Shown one piece after another: positions 24,901 through 39,200 of a DNA stretch of 64,000 nucleotides. The stretch comes from Symsagittifera roscoffensis. Its lineage: Eukaryota > Xenacoelomorpha > Acoela > Convolutidae. The position numbers and the translations under genes were made by a program. The DNA lies in assembly GCF_963678635.1 (NCBI RefSeq), contig NC_087062.1, forward strand, positions 19,953,789 to 20,017,788, read 5' to 3'. Each line of letters opens with the position of its first letter. Within the stretch, counting starts at the first letter, position 1. Below the pieces are notes generated by a model that made no database searches, was not told the DNA's origin, and worked only from the letters and a program-made list of their open reading frames with translations.

Positions 24901-26700
24901 TCACTCTGAATGAAATTCAGAGTGAAAAGACTTTTGTACCCATATTTTGCCAGGCCTCAAAACGATAAATCGATTAAATTATTTAAAGTATAGTTAGATT
25001 CAAAAATGAAGGGCTTAAAACGAACAAATTTTTGCTAAAAAACGGCGAAATGATTATCTTTAACCAGACTAAACGGTATGGCTACATCTAACCGTCAACT
25101 TGGTTTATAAAATCATGTAAATGTCCTACAGTTGAATTTTTTGATGTGGTGAAAGGTTGGTCTGTTAAAACGCAGTCCCACTAGTGGATTATTACGGATT
25201 GGGTATAAACTTTTAGAACAGAAAGAAGAAAAGAAAGACTTCAATTGACCTTTTAACGTTTTTAAAAAACTAGAGTTTATAGATTACACTATTTTTCAGA
25301 AATTAATGAAGTTTGTTTAATTTTTATTAATTATGGCGCAATTAGCAGTCAGGCATCGACATTTCAATACTTAAGGTCTGATGATATAAAAGACTAATTT
25401 GGTGACTCTGTTATGCTGACAAGGAACCTTCTAATAGCTGCATTGTCTATTAGCAGCTCAACTATCCGTAGGCTTAAGGCATTGAATGATGTATTAGTTC
25501 CTTATCTCATTTTTTTTGATAAACAAGTTGAAATCGGGGAAACCCCTATTATACTGACTGGCTCAAACTAACGTAAATGGTTCTCATCTACTGATGTAAA
25601 GGTAAAAAATCAGTTTAATAATTTTTGGTATTCCTTGTAAGTTATAAGATTTTGATTTAGGTAAAAAACGGGCCTCAGAAAGATTGGAGTTCAACAATTG
25701 GTCTTGTCATGAGTATTCAAACAAATTCTGAGTCTAGTAGACAAATTAAAATTGGGTTTTTGATCAATCCGATGAGTGTGATTTAGTTTCTCACAAGTTA
25801 ATTTTGGAGGTTCCCAGCACAAAATAGTTGAATTATATCTGTAACAAAAAAAGTTGAAGTTCAAAAATCAATACTATGGGACATAAGTGGGTGCTAATTT
25901 AAACAAAGTTAAACTCAACCTTCTTGCAAATGTGCTGCACAAAAAGGGGCAAAAATACCAAACTTTTAAACAAGTTGAATGAGGTTAGTATCGCTTCAAA
26001 TTAAATGATCTCACAAGAAATGGGAGCTAGACAAAAACAATATTCATCAGTAAGACTAAAATATGTGATTTAAATGACAAAAAAAACGATTCAGTGTTTT
26101 GATACTGTTGTTGGAACCAGTCTTGTAGGTCTAAAAAGGAAAATGAATTAAAATACAAGAGTCAGGTTGACTATGGTGAAGAAAAATCATCAAAAAAAAT
26201 ATACTCTCCAATTATTCGGAAGAAATGGCAATATTTGAAGTAGAAGTCAAAAGCAAATAAAAACAGTGAAACTGTTTTAATGACCATTACACCCATACTG
26301 AATTTTTAAAAATTGTCAACGAAAAAGATCACACAGTGTAGAAAATGTCTGGAGTGAAAATCTACCAAAATTGACTTAAGCTAAAAGTTAAGCTGGCCAA
26401 AAGTTTGCTTATAATATTCGTTCGAAAGTAATAAATAAGGGTTAAAATAAATTGAAGAATACGTGAATTTATTCACCGAATCAACAAAAAAGGTAGCATT
26501 AGTTGTGAAAAAAATTCAATATTTATATTAAGCCTGCATTGAAATCATACTAGCATTCGTAGCTATCATTGTATTTTGTTCCTTTGTTTTTTCTACCTTC
26601 CTTTGAAAGTTGAAAAAGGTTGATTATTCACTTGATTAAGAATGTTTTCACAATTCATTCAATTTTTTTATGTAATAATTAATAGCCTGAAACGTAATTG

Positions 26701-26749
<49 letters not shown>

Positions 26750-27248
26750 CTACCTATCTCCCTAAGAAGTCGCATGAGCTTGTTAACCGTCGCTTTGATT
26801 ATACGTTGCAGTAGCGCACAACTTTTCAACTTCAAAACCACTGCTATCTCATCAAAAATTTCGCTCATATTAAGTTGAAACACTTTTTTTAAAGTTTGGT
26901 CATTTGAATGGTAGCGTCAACTGAGGTTTTCATAAACGCTTCATAGGAAAATGAAACTTTTGCGTTTTCCGATACGAATAGTATTCTTCATTGTTTGATT
27001 TCTATTTTGGCTTGTTATAACACAGTAGTTATATTAATTTGATTACCCTTGCGATAAGCAAGATTTTTGCAATTGGGTTACTAGACTTTTTTCCCGCAAA
27101 CTACTTTATTCACAGGATCAGATCTCCAATTTCACGATCTCTATTTCTATCTATCGAATATGTACGTCTAATAGTTATACTTTAACAGCTATAGTTGAAC
27201 AGCTTATCTAGATCTACTGAAGTGGTATTGGGTATACACCTTGAAAAG

Positions 27249-27279
<31 letters not shown>

Positions 27280-30200
27280 GACTTTTTTGTCGGCTGTATT
27301 GGTTTCGTCCCAATTGTTGTCTGTTTACTTGCAAGGTGTTTTTTTTCTCAATTGTTTTATAGACGTGTTAAGTGTTTTTATCATTTTCTAGTAGATAAAA
27401 ATGGTTTATGGTTTCCTGGTTTTTAAGCACGCCAAAGTTTCTCTTTGCTTTATTTTTTCAGTTTTTTGTATGCATGGTTTCTGATTAAGTATTTTACATC
27501 TAAAAATGGGTGGATAAATTGTGTTTTAGGAATGAGCAATTTTTAGGATTGGTCAGTTCAAGTTTATGGCTTAGCCTATTTAGAAGCATTGAAAACTTTC
27601 GGATTTTTTTCAAGTTCATTTTGTTGCAAACTTTTGCATTCAGTTTTTTTGTTATTTTTTCAACTTTTGTTTCCATTTTTTTCATAGTTTTTATCAAATA
27701 ACGGAAAGCAAAATTTTTGATAATTGATTGCTCCTGTAGGATATGCGGGTTATTTGGGTTTAAATTTCCAAGCAATGTGTTTTAGTATATATACATTTTT
27801 TTTCTTATCGGTTCTACCTTTCGGTTATTAGAAAACAAATGAATGCAGTAAATGTATCCTGAATCCTCCTTACATTGTAGGTAATTAATTTTGTTGACGA
27901 TTGCAAAAAAAAACGATTTCTTTAATTTTTTCAACAGAATTTACTTAAGTTTTTCGTTTTTCGTTGGAGACACATTATCTTTAGATTTTCGGCTTTTTGT
28001 TTTGTATCGCAAGTGATGAGAGGCTCTGCTTCGCCTCTGTGTAAAATGCATAATTTGCTGCTTGCTATGTATAAGGCGTGAGAGTTGTGATAAATATTAA
28101 TTCAACAAACTCTGGAACAGGGTCGTTGGGGAGCGTTTTCGGGTTGATCAAAATGTTTTTGTTCATTTTATTCAACTGCATCTTCAAATCCTTAGTAGTT
28201 TTTCTCGTGATTCTTTTTGGCATCTGTATGCTAAGTGCGACTTGGGTCCGTGATAGGATTTATCATTGTGAAAAAAAAACTCAATTTAGTGAGGGGCTCT
28301 TCTCATGCTCGAATGACCGTATGCGCGACAATTTTAATTTCAACCAATTAATGCTTTTTATTCCCCCAATATAGTGTTCACCATCCTAATTATTCGTGTC
28401 TTTATTTCACAATTCTAAATAAACTTGAAACAGAACTTTCTCTCCGCTTTTTCTCGATACTGGTAAAAAGTTTTAATTGCAGATCGAATTCCAGCTGACC
28501 TTTAATTGTGGTACAGAAAAAATCGTCAGAAAAAAAACAGATCTTACGACAAAGTTCTTCCATGCTACATCGGTACAATAAAAAACATCTTTCGCTTCAG
28601 TTTTTTTTTCTAAAAGTGATAATTTTATAATTCATACAGAAAAGTTTCCAGAAATAGAGAGACTTTTCAAGCGTGCTGTTCATACTTTTTAGTTCATGTT
28701 GATTGTTGTTCCGACTTTCGTAACGAAAGTAACGGAATATTTGTGCTCGGGGTGGGTTTTTTTCTTCAGACAAATTTCGACTTTTAAACTAGCCAATTTT
28801 GACGGAGCTTTTTTATATCATTCAAAACGTATTGTTGTCCTGAGCTTCAATTTGAAAAGACATTTGGCCTGTAATCATTTTTTGTAAAGTTATAGGGGTT
28901 TAAAGATCGCCATTTTTGCCAATTAGGGACAATTAATGCGCGATATATTTCTGTCTTAGAAATCGTTCCAAATTGGTTGAAGGAAGCTTATTTGCCATAA
29001 TAGTTTTGCTACTAGGAGCGAAATCTATCACTTTGTACTTTATATGGCGTGTGAGGGGATGATTTTCGCAAAAATCTCAAATTGAAAAATATATGTTTTA
29101 TTTTTTTTACATTTAATTTTCCATGTTATTACTGCTCCATAGACCTTAAAAGACAGTCGGAACATTCAGGGCCTCGCCCTAATACGAGCAGTCTTGTTTG
29201 TCGTTGTAGGACATCACTGTCGACTGCGACGAATTACACGGTGACAGTTCAAAGTGCGTTCAACTGCTCGGCCGTGGGTGAACTCAAAGCTGACTCGATG
29301 TCGCCCTCCATTACTCTATTCACTCGTTAGTTTTATTGTATATTTAACCGCCCATTTCTTCTTCAGTCATTTTGACGTAACCAGATCTACAAATTTTCAA
29401 TCACATTTACGTACACTTACATACATGCACTCACTCGGAAAAAGAGCCCAAAATTCGTTCAAACGACTTTGGCGCTAATTAATTCTACCTTTAGGGAGAG
29501 AGCGCGTGCCAAAAAATGTAAACTTTGGTCGACTGTTTTCGAAAGTGCCCAAAACACAAACACTGGAACAGTAAAAATTGCGTGCGACGGCATACGAAAT
29601 AGTGTTTTGAGTCTTTCCGGAGAGCTCGGAAAATCCCAGTTTTTGGCCGATGAAAAAGAAATGGACCTAAGTTTTAAAATTTTTAACAATCCCCCCCCCC
29701 TCTCTCGAGGAAGGGATCATGTCTCAAAAGTGTTCAAAAAATTACAAAAGTTTGTTTCGGAAAAAATAGACTGATGCTTGTGCACAGAACTAAAAAAAAT
29801 GTATATAGTCACATTTAATCAGTGATAAAAAACTGCCTTCGTCGGTCAACTTGAGTGGTTAGTGCTTTATAGCTCTGATGTATTTCAGGTCCTAGACCGC
29901 CCATCATTACTTTGAATAACCTGCCTTTGAGTGGTGTGCCAACGGCCAATTACATGGAGGTGGAGATAGCTCTTGACAACGCTGATTCTTCAAGTGCCGG
30001 TTCAATTACATTCGACGTGAGTGCTTTTTGACATCCAAAACCAACTCCATAACTTAATGGCATGTATTTTCCGCTTCATCGTTGGTTAAGGTTTTGGGTC
30101 TTTAGGTGTCAGTGGCACTGTTCGGTAGGGGCAATCGACTTGGATGCTCGAGGCCTGTTATTCGATTCCCTTAAAATGAATTCATTTTTCAAAACTAATT

Positions 30201-33200
30201 TTTTTTTTCATACCTTTTTCTCGTTTTTTAACTAAACTTGCTGCGCTACTTCTTGTTGTTTTGTCGCTTGTGTTTACGAATTCCAGCTTCAGCTTTGTGG
30301 TAAGTGTCCCTGTTTTACATGTGAATATAATTTTGAACAAGAGAATATCTGCGTTTTGGGGTTTAGGAAACTAGACGACCAGCAAATTAGACGATCAGAA
30401 AATAACAGAATTTAGACAATAACTTGCGTGAAATTTGTTACTCTCTTAAGTTATTTTTTGGCTGAGTAAATACTCGTTGTCCAATTTAGACAATAACTTG
30501 CCAGCAAATTGCGTAAAATTTGTTTACAGACTTAAATTAAATTTTAGCTGAGTAAATACTGGTTGTCCCTAAATTCCGTTTTTTACGGTCTTCTTATTTC
30601 TTGTCGTCTAATTTCCTAGGCCCTCTGCGTATTAACTAGAAAGCCGAAATTAACTATTCAAACATAAACATCGCCTGTTCTTTAAACGAGATAAAAAAAC
30701 AAAAACAAGTTTGCTTTACAAAACAAATACAAAAGGCAGTGACTATTACCTCGGGTGTGGTCTGAAAAACTCTCAAGAAAAAGCTAGGAATGCAGCAAAG
30801 AGGCACTAAACATTACCAAAATAGGCAATTGGGCGCCGTGTTGTGAGTTATGCAGCTACTGTCTGTGCACTCTAAAAAAATGAGTCTTGTTGAAAATATC
30901 TACCAACTTGACGAAATATAGCTCCGAGAAGTGACACCAGCTGCGCAAAAAGGACCACAATTAAACGTTTTCATTTTGAAAGGATTATCAAATCAACTTT
31001 TGTTGACAAGATGATGATGATAACAAAATTTTGATGATACCTTGAAATGTCTTGATGAAAAACACCACCTTATAGCAGATCATTTCAAAGTCATATTGGA
31101 AAAGTTACACACGGACGGGGTGAAAAAACGCTACCAAACAACCTTAAAACAGTTGGGCTCTCAAACTCTAGAAATACCTTTTGAAGAAACAGCCTTCTCA
31201 AAACTCCACGACGTGCTCTTGTTCAATTCGGTTGTTATTAGAGGACAAAAATTGCAACGCTTCCGAGAGCAAGCGTCTTGTAATCGGGAACTAGATTTTT
31301 TCCAGTAAAAAACTTTTCTTACATATCTGATGTTGAAATTTAGGTTGCTTTATTAGTGAATCTTAGAAACTTTGAGACTTATTCCGACATGGTCCAGAGG
31401 AACCTAATTGCCATTGTATGCTAAGATCTGTAGTTCGATTCCCGTGTTGACCTTGTCTTTTTTCAGTGAGTATGGGAAGAAATTTCCGGGAAAAAATTGA
31501 ATTGTCGGACTTTCGTCTGTGTGTTTTTGTTTTGTCTGCAGAGCTGCCAATTTGTAGAGTTTATTAGTGCAGCCAGTTATTTTCATCGTGGATGCAAGTG
31601 TGTTTGATGTATTTTTGTTATTCATTAAAAATATTATATCTGACTTTGTATATATATTTTTTGTTTTTATTTGCGTGTATAAGATTTGTTTGGCTTTATT
31701 GTTCTATGTTAATATTTTACCGATTCTTTTTACCCTGATTGCGTCGCTTGAAGGGCAAAAAACGATTGATTTTTTAGAAAGCAAAAATTTTTCGTGTTGC
31801 TTTTGTTGCAAAGTTTTTAAGACTTAATTGCTCAAACAATTTTCATGAGAACAACTTCTCATGGCCTTTTTTTCGTTTTTCGTTCTATTCATTTTCGGTT
31901 TAGTGGCTGCACGGAATAGACTAAAAACTTAAATAAAGTTGTTTTGTAGTGTTTTTTGACTGTTTTTTGTTATTTCTTAAATTAAAATAATTTTGCATCA
32001 GAAAAAGTCAAAAGTCGCTCAGAACAACTTGAGTTCTTTTGGACATGCTGGAAATCATATGCTAGCATGTAGTCGCTGGAATCTGCGTTGAATCTTACTG
32101 AATTTTTTCTCCCAAATCATAAATTCCTGTCAGAAGGGCCGAAAGATTATTCAAGCGAACTTGTAGGGTATGTCACGTTTTTAATCAGATTTGCCGTTTG
32201 GAGTTCAGTTGAACTTTATTTTTTTCCTTGAGGTCATCTTTTCGCATCATTCGTTGTGCGTTTTTGGGGTGTGCGGTTTGTTATAGCCTAACATGCAAGA
32301 TTTTATTTGAACCATTATCCAGATTTTTGTCGACATCGGATAATCCAAAAGAGCGACCAGATTTTCGAAGTGATGGGCAGCACATACAATTTCTCAGCTG
32401 CTCGTGATACAATTCGATGGCTTAAAAAAATGATTTTCATCGCATTTTCTCTACAAGACTGCAAACTCATAATATGACAACACGTAACAAAAAAAAACTA
32501 GCCAAACATGCAACTTGCGAAAATGAACAAATAATTGAACAAATTTCCAACTACAATCAAGTTTACCTGGAAACACTGATTCGTGCGCATGATTTTATCC
32601 ATGCCAACTTTGAATGCAGCGGAACAAGCGGTGCTTCTTGCCAAGGCCGCGTCTTAATCTTATTATCGAATAATCCGAGTTGTAATTTTCCTCTAACTTC
32701 GCAAATTGTCTTTTGTTGATACTTGATTTCGATGGCTCAAAAAAGCTAATTTTAACGCAGTTTCTCTACAAGACTGCAAACTCATAATATGACAATCCGC
32801 AACAAAAAACTAAAATGTATTTTTTTGGAAACACTGATTCGTGCGCATTGTTTTACTCATGCCAAATATCAGCGCGATTGAGCTCAAGCGGTACTACTTG
32901 CCAATGCCGCGTCTTAATCTTATTATCAATTAATCCGAGTTGTAATTTTCATCTAACTTTGCAAATTGTCTTTTGCTGCTCAAGGTGCCTTTGTTGCGAG
33001 TTGTTGCTGCTCAAGGTGCCCTTCAAAATGGTGAGTTTAGACTTTGGCCCGCACCGGAGTTTTATGGGTAAAACTCGATTATAATGGAAAATTGTCGTCT
33101 AAAATGCCATTGTAATCCATTATTGTTGCAAATTTAGACCACAAAATTGATTATATTGTCATTATTATCGATTATTTTTGTGAAAACACAATCCATTAAA

Positions 33201-36200
33201 ATCCATTATAATGGAATATAATCCATTATAAATGATTATAACGGATAATAATCTTTACATTTTTTGCATAATCATTTCAGCATAACTGGCAATGTTTCTG
33301 CCTTATTCCCGGCCTACTCGCTAACTAAACAAAGTCAAATTAATCCCCTCATTTTGCCCCTATCCGCATTTTCCCCTTCCCCTCACCCCTTACAACCTCA
33401 ATTAAACCACTCCCCTACGTTTATCTCTACGCCCACCCCCAAAGCTTACTAAAGTTTACCCACAGGCCCAACCCAACCCCCCCCCAAATTACAATTTACC
33501 CCCCAGCTAGCTTACCTTTGAACGAGGACGGGGTAGGGGTGTTACTCAGTGTGAACTACACCTATTTCTCCCCATTCTCCATTTTAACCACCCTCGCCCA
33601 AGTTTTTTGTTCCACCCTCCCCCCTTCCCATTTTTACCCCACCCAAGTTCAGTAAACGGGGGAGGGGGGTTACACCAAGATAGGGGGAGGGGTAAACTGA
33701 GGAGAGGAAAAAGGGGAGGGGTGGGGGGATGTAAACTGACGAGGAGTATAAACTGGGGGAGGGTGTTGTTAAAAGAGGTGATGGAGCTTACGTAGTATAG
33801 AAAAAGTAGAGAAAACTTAAATAAACAAAATCTTAAATGAAAAGTAAAATTCAGAAATGTATTACGTAGCAATTGCAAGAAACATGAAGTGAGATAACTC
33901 GGAAAAACGGTTGCAAAATTCATAACTTTTTTCTCAAAAAATACATTTTGATCGATTATAATCTGTTATAATGGATTATAATGATTTTAAAAGTATTATG
34001 ATTATAATCCACTCTTAATGGATTATAATAGACTACAACGGATTATATTGGATTATATTGATATAAAAATACTAGGATTGTAATCAGGGGCGGATCTAGG
34101 ATTTTCTCGAGGGGGGGCGGATTTTCAAAAAAATTTCGAAATTTTTGTCGACCTTTTTTTTTAGGTCGACCGAATTGATTTTTCGAGCTCTCCCTAAGCC
34201 TGTTTAGTCCCTATTTTGGCAATTTTCTGCGCCAAAAACAGTCCAAAAAAGGCATTTTTAGGTACTTTTTGGAAAATGTTGACGAAAAAATTTAGTAATT
34301 TAGCTCCCCCCTTAAATTTAGTATATATATTGGCACCCTAGGCGCCTTTAGAAAAATTTTAGGGTCGGTCGGCCAAAAATGGATTTCTTTTAAAAGTAGC
34401 AAAGGGGGGACCCTTTGGGTTGGCAGGGGTTCGAATCCCTGAGGGAAGGGCGTCCGCAACCCCCCCCCCCCCCCCCCCCCTAAATCCGCCCCTGATTGTA
34501 ATCCATTTTTGATGGATTATAATCGATTATTTTTGTAATTTTATATATACTGACAATAAAATGACAATTTAATCGATTATTATCCATGGAATTCCAGTGC
34601 AGGGGGCACTCACATTGTACAAAAATTGTGAAAGGGAGTTTTTATAGTTCGGGCGTTAAAATATTTTTTTGGCTGAGTGTAATCAGAAATGAGAATCAAA
34701 TATCTGATGAAGTAATGAAAGAAATTGAAATAATTGCTCGAAAAAATTTGCATAAAAAACTAATTTTTACTCTGTTGTAGTTATTTCGCAATGACGAGTT
34801 GATTCAGTCTGGTCTGTCTTACGCACTTGACGCAGGAGTGTTCAAGTACTCATTCACTGACGACGTTCCCCTGGCGACCGAATTCACCTACAAGGCCGTG
34901 AATTACTACAACAGCTATGCGTCCGATCCAGGGTTCGCCTACGAGTGTTCACGTCAGTAATTTTAGAGTCACATAATTGTTTATTACTGAGCACCCGCCT
35001 ATAATTAGTTTTTCCTTGTTTGATATAATGCGCCAAAAGTATTCGTGGAAAACGCCTTTATAAGTTCATTGAGTCGTTCAACGAATTGAGATTTTTTGTT
35101 CAGAAACGTGTTCAACGAGTCGTGTTAGAACATGAAAACTTAGATCAACATGAAATCCTAGATTGTCGTATTTTTCGTTTAATGAGTTGTATAAAAAATC
35201 AAAATAAGATTTTTTTATATAACTTAAAGAAGTTTCTATCCTTGTAACGTAAGCAAGTTGAAGCAATTTTTGAATTGACAACAAATTAACGGAGCTACAG
35301 TTATCAATTTACAAGGAGTTTCTAACTTGATAAATTCTACTGGATTCTGACCTTAGTAGTCAAATTAAACAAACACTCTCTTCTGTTTCAGGAAGCGGTC
35401 CCGTTGAGAATATTCTAGTAACGCACTTCTTTCACTATCACGTGAACATCTCCTGGAGCAACCCGGTGAACTCAGGCGACCCTGTAGTGAAGTACTCCCA
35501 GTTGGTGAGGAATCCGACCGACGAAAATGACAGATCGGAGAACATAACCACCTCAATCTACTCTTCTGCTGTGCTGTCGTCTCTACCAGTGCCCACTAAC
35601 ACATCTCAATACGTATCCATACGGCCTTTGTACGTTCGTTAGACGCTGCTTTTTACCCAATTTATTTTAATTATAGTGTTATAGATCGATCTTGGTATAA
35701 ATTGCTGCCTCGACTATAGCCGAGTATAAAAGACCCATAGCGTATTTGGCAGATTGGAGGTACATTAGGGAATAATTATAATGTATAATGTCAGATTTGT
35801 TTTACAGCACTAGCGCCCCTCCCTTCTTTGATACTTCTTCACTAACATGAACCTCTAATATAATGGATATGCATATATGAATGATGAAAACTTTGGCATT
35901 GGAAATAAGAATTGCTTTTTAGATTGCCGAAACGAGCGGTTTTTGTCTTTATTCCGTGAAATTAAATTGAAATTATGTACTTTCTGAAATCTAACTGAAG
36001 GGCAACTTGTTGTGTTTTAGCACCCAGTGTGCCATAACAGGAGGTGATTTCCTGGAGGGCGTGGCTGCCGAGACCACCTTCGTCATGCCTCCTTGGCCCC
36101 CGACTCTCTCCTGTGGACCCCAATCGTCCACTGCCAACTCCATCCTCATCCAACGCAATGTCAGCAACAACGCAACTGTGTCTGTGCAAACTCTTCTCTG

Positions 36201-39200
36201 GCGAGATGATGGATTTCTTTCTGATAGTACGCAAAAAGTTTTGTTAATTCCAGTCTGTTTTTATTCCGGTTTGTTTTTTAATAACCTGAATGGAATGTTG
36301 ATTCAACCACCTTTTGATCTTTTTCATTCACTCAATCTAACTTAGGCTACCCTGAAAAGAATTCTACAGATTTTAAAATACTAAAGGATTGAGGTTGGTC
36401 TATTCAATTATTCTGATTTTGAAACAAAACTGGGCACCATTAAGAAAACACTTGTCTTTACTTCTCGATTTTCTGCTATTTTTGCGAGCCAAAGAAAAAA
36501 TTAACCAGTTTTTTTGATGGTGACCGGTTCAAAATAGTCATAGTTTAGACCTAAAACAAGCTGATAAAATTTTAATTTTTTCTCATATTTAAACATTTGA
36601 CGGATTGAATATGAATTATGGAATAATCTCAAGATAGTTTTCATGATCGTGCATTTCATTACATCGTGACACTTATTGTGTCATATCACGAGTTTGTGTG
36701 CTACAGCTCCAGTAGACAACATCACAGAAGACACTGGCCTGATTCCCGGACGACAGTACACTTACAAGGCAGTGCTGATCCAGTATGGCCTGCAGTCAGA
36801 CATGTCATCTGAGTGTCTAACCTGTCCGAATCCAGAGGAGCCGGTGAACTTGATGGCCATGCCACTGGACCACGAGAGCATCACTGTGTACTTCGATGCA
36901 CCCGAAGGTAGATTAGGTTACAATTTTGATCCGTTGTAGTAATCAATTGTATGTTGCATCATGCGAATGATCACAGATAAAATCTCAGACGCCTGAGCTG
37001 ACTCATGAGAAAAGTCAGCTAAGATAAATTTAATAGAAGGTTTATCGTAGATTTCAATGAAATAATAATAAATAGTACTGTTAAATTTGGCGCTTATTTC
37101 GTTTTTCAAAGTATAATTTTTTCCTGTGACAGCTAAAAAAAACACTGAGAGCTTAAACCGAGATTGGATTGAGAAAAGCTGTTCTTCTAGGAAACTTTGA
37201 CGGTTTCGACTTCTTTGATGGCACGAATACAGACACCCAGGCTGACAACACCCTACGCAGCTACACTTTTACGGGACTGGCGGCCGAGACGAGCTACACC
37301 CTAAGTGTGAAAACCTACGTGGGCTGTACAGTGACTGCTTTGGGGGGAGCAGTATCTCTTTACTCCAATGGCACTGAATCTGTCACTGCTTACACTGGTA
37401 AAGCGCCGCCATTTCATTTTAAAAAGTTAAACAGAACTGCTCTGCTCACTGACTTAAGAACGAGAATTGTTCATGGTTTTTTGAAAAGCAATAATTTTCA
37501 ATTTGTTTTTTCTTGACTTTGAGAGAGTTTTTATGCAGTTTTTATTGTAGCTCGGCTTTGGTATGATATATCTCTCAATCCTTTCTGCCGTTTTTTCTAG
37601 GAGCGTGATTTGAGTTTAAAATGCACGCGAAATCAAGATTTTTTCCTCCACTTCTGTAAGCGGGAGAACTTTTTTTTGGAGTGATTGCTTATGTCAAAAC
37701 GCTCTGTACTATTTGCATAGCCGGCTAACTATACGCTCATTATCAAATAGCCAATTCATGACACCCTTGATGTTCGTTTTAGCACCTGATCAGGTGAACA
37801 TCACTTTAACCCCACTGAGTGCGTCTGCGATCCAGATCGTGTTCGAGCATTCGCCCTCAGCTTACAAATACCATGTGTGGAGAGACGGGATTAAGATTGT
37901 AGACGGAGTAAGCAGCCACAACATAACTGACGACCAGGGACTGCAGGCTGGAACCATGTACAACTACTCGGCTGCCGTGGAGAAGAATAATGTCCTGTCG
38001 GTACACTCTCACTGGGTTAGTCAGTCTTGAAAATGAGTTGGTTTTTCTGGAAACTTTGAGGTTCGAATTTGTTCAGGCTCAAATTTGTTCAGGCTCAAAT
38101 TTACTTTTTCGCGGCTTGACTTTTGATTTCTTTTCAAGTTCAGTTTCTTCCTTTTTTAAAAGGAAGTCAAACTCTACTATCAAACGACAAAATGTGAAGG
38201 TCACCCTAAACGTGATTGACGTCTTGTTTTGAAAGTGAAAATAAATTTTTAGATTTCCCAGCGATGAGAAAAATGTCATGAGTGATCCATTTTTCTCAAA
38301 TTCTCAAATTGAGTGAAATATATCAACCAAATATATCAAAAAATGCCAATCACAAATTGATCTAGGAAACCAAAGAGCTGTAAGGGCATTTTTGTTGATT
38401 GAAAGTCGTTTCAAGATTGTAGGTGTATATATCACGAAAAAAGTGATCAAGTTTCAAATTTGAAAATGGACCATAATTTTCAGACTTCTCAGCAGAAGAA
38501 AAAACTTAATTATTTATCCATCTTTTTCAACTTGGGTTTTTTTAATCAAAAACGTATCAATTCTGTTCCTTGGTCTCATTGACACTTTTCCAACTCACTG
38601 TTGACTATGTTGCTGGAAATTTGAGTTAATTGAAAACTGAGTAACAGTCTGGAAATTGGGTTAACTATTTTGAAAACTAAGTGAGGTATTCTGGAAAGTG
38701 AGTAACGTTAAAAACTGAGTAACTCAATCTGGATTTTGAGTAGTTTGGGCCTTTGCTTATTCTGATCTATTTATATGTTCTTCCGATGTACAAAATAAAA
38801 AATCAGTATGGAATTCAATTGCTATAGCTCCATGTTTCCTTTGTACTAGTTGCAAAACGTTTATGATAGAACAAAGGTTGACCAATTTAAAAGTTCATGA
38901 CAGAACAAGGAAGCATACTTTGCTAAAAGTAAGTTCTGAGTATACATAGAACTAAAAAATTGAAAAAGTTGTCTAGTGTTTGTTCAAGAGAGGTCAGCAT
39001 ATGATTCTCAGTACTGACCAGGTAGCTCAATTAATAAAAGCATAGGATGGCACTCATAAGATAATGGGGTCACAACTCACTAGATCCCAAACATTTAACC
39101 GTGCTAGTTTGTTGTTAACAGAGTATCAGCAAAAGATTAAGCTATGTTCATATGTTCTACGTTCGTTAGCTTCCTGAACTTATAATTACGATATGCTTAG

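Larger units (their letters stand above)
18443..29209 (+). other. Intron 7 (10.8 kb) carrying a Gypsy element and other repeats
   Basis: The donor after exon 7 is phase 2 and the only matching continuation found is exon 8. The length comes mainly from the decayed Gypsy element, an hAT-like fragment, AT-rich DNA at 24.7-28.7 kb with two microsatellites, and a repeat unit just before exon 8. Weak ORFs near 25.4 kb could not be identified. Confidence 0.75.
30017..34780 (+). other. Intron 9 (4.8 kb), a nest of repeats
   Basis: Contains tRNA-like sequences at about 30105-30175 and 31383-31455, a 0.3-kb tandem duplication, palindromic TAATCGATTA blocks, a C-rich/G-rich mirrored minisatellite and an intact hAT MITE. 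A CAG...GTAAG pair near 30287-30303 was considered as a micro-exon and rejected. Confidence 0.75.

Noticed and set aside
25411-25640. Possible transposase-like fragment in intron 7
   Set aside because: A short frame beginning MLTRNLLIAALS has no catalytic motif or recognised similarity.
26642-26883. SLSLSL / RERERE repeat proteins
   Set aside because: Created by a (CT)n microsatellite.
27241-28374. Several hydrophobic plus-strand ORFs
   Set aside because: T-rich DNA generates Phe/Leu/Ile-rich frames by chance. No domain, conserved start context or splice support.
30287-30303. 13-nt micro-exon between CAG and GTAAG in intron 9
   Set aside because: Exons 9 and 10 already join in phase 0 and restore the LFRNDELI strand. 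An extra 13 nt would break the frame.
31042-31308. 88-aa plus-strand ORF in intron 9
   Set aside because: Reads like soluble protein, but no family is recognised and no splice sites link it to the FN3 gene. Left unannotated.
31383-31455. Functional tRNA gene
   Set aside because: Box A and box B are good, but the T-stem and acceptor stem do not pair, so it is scored as a SINE or pseudogene.
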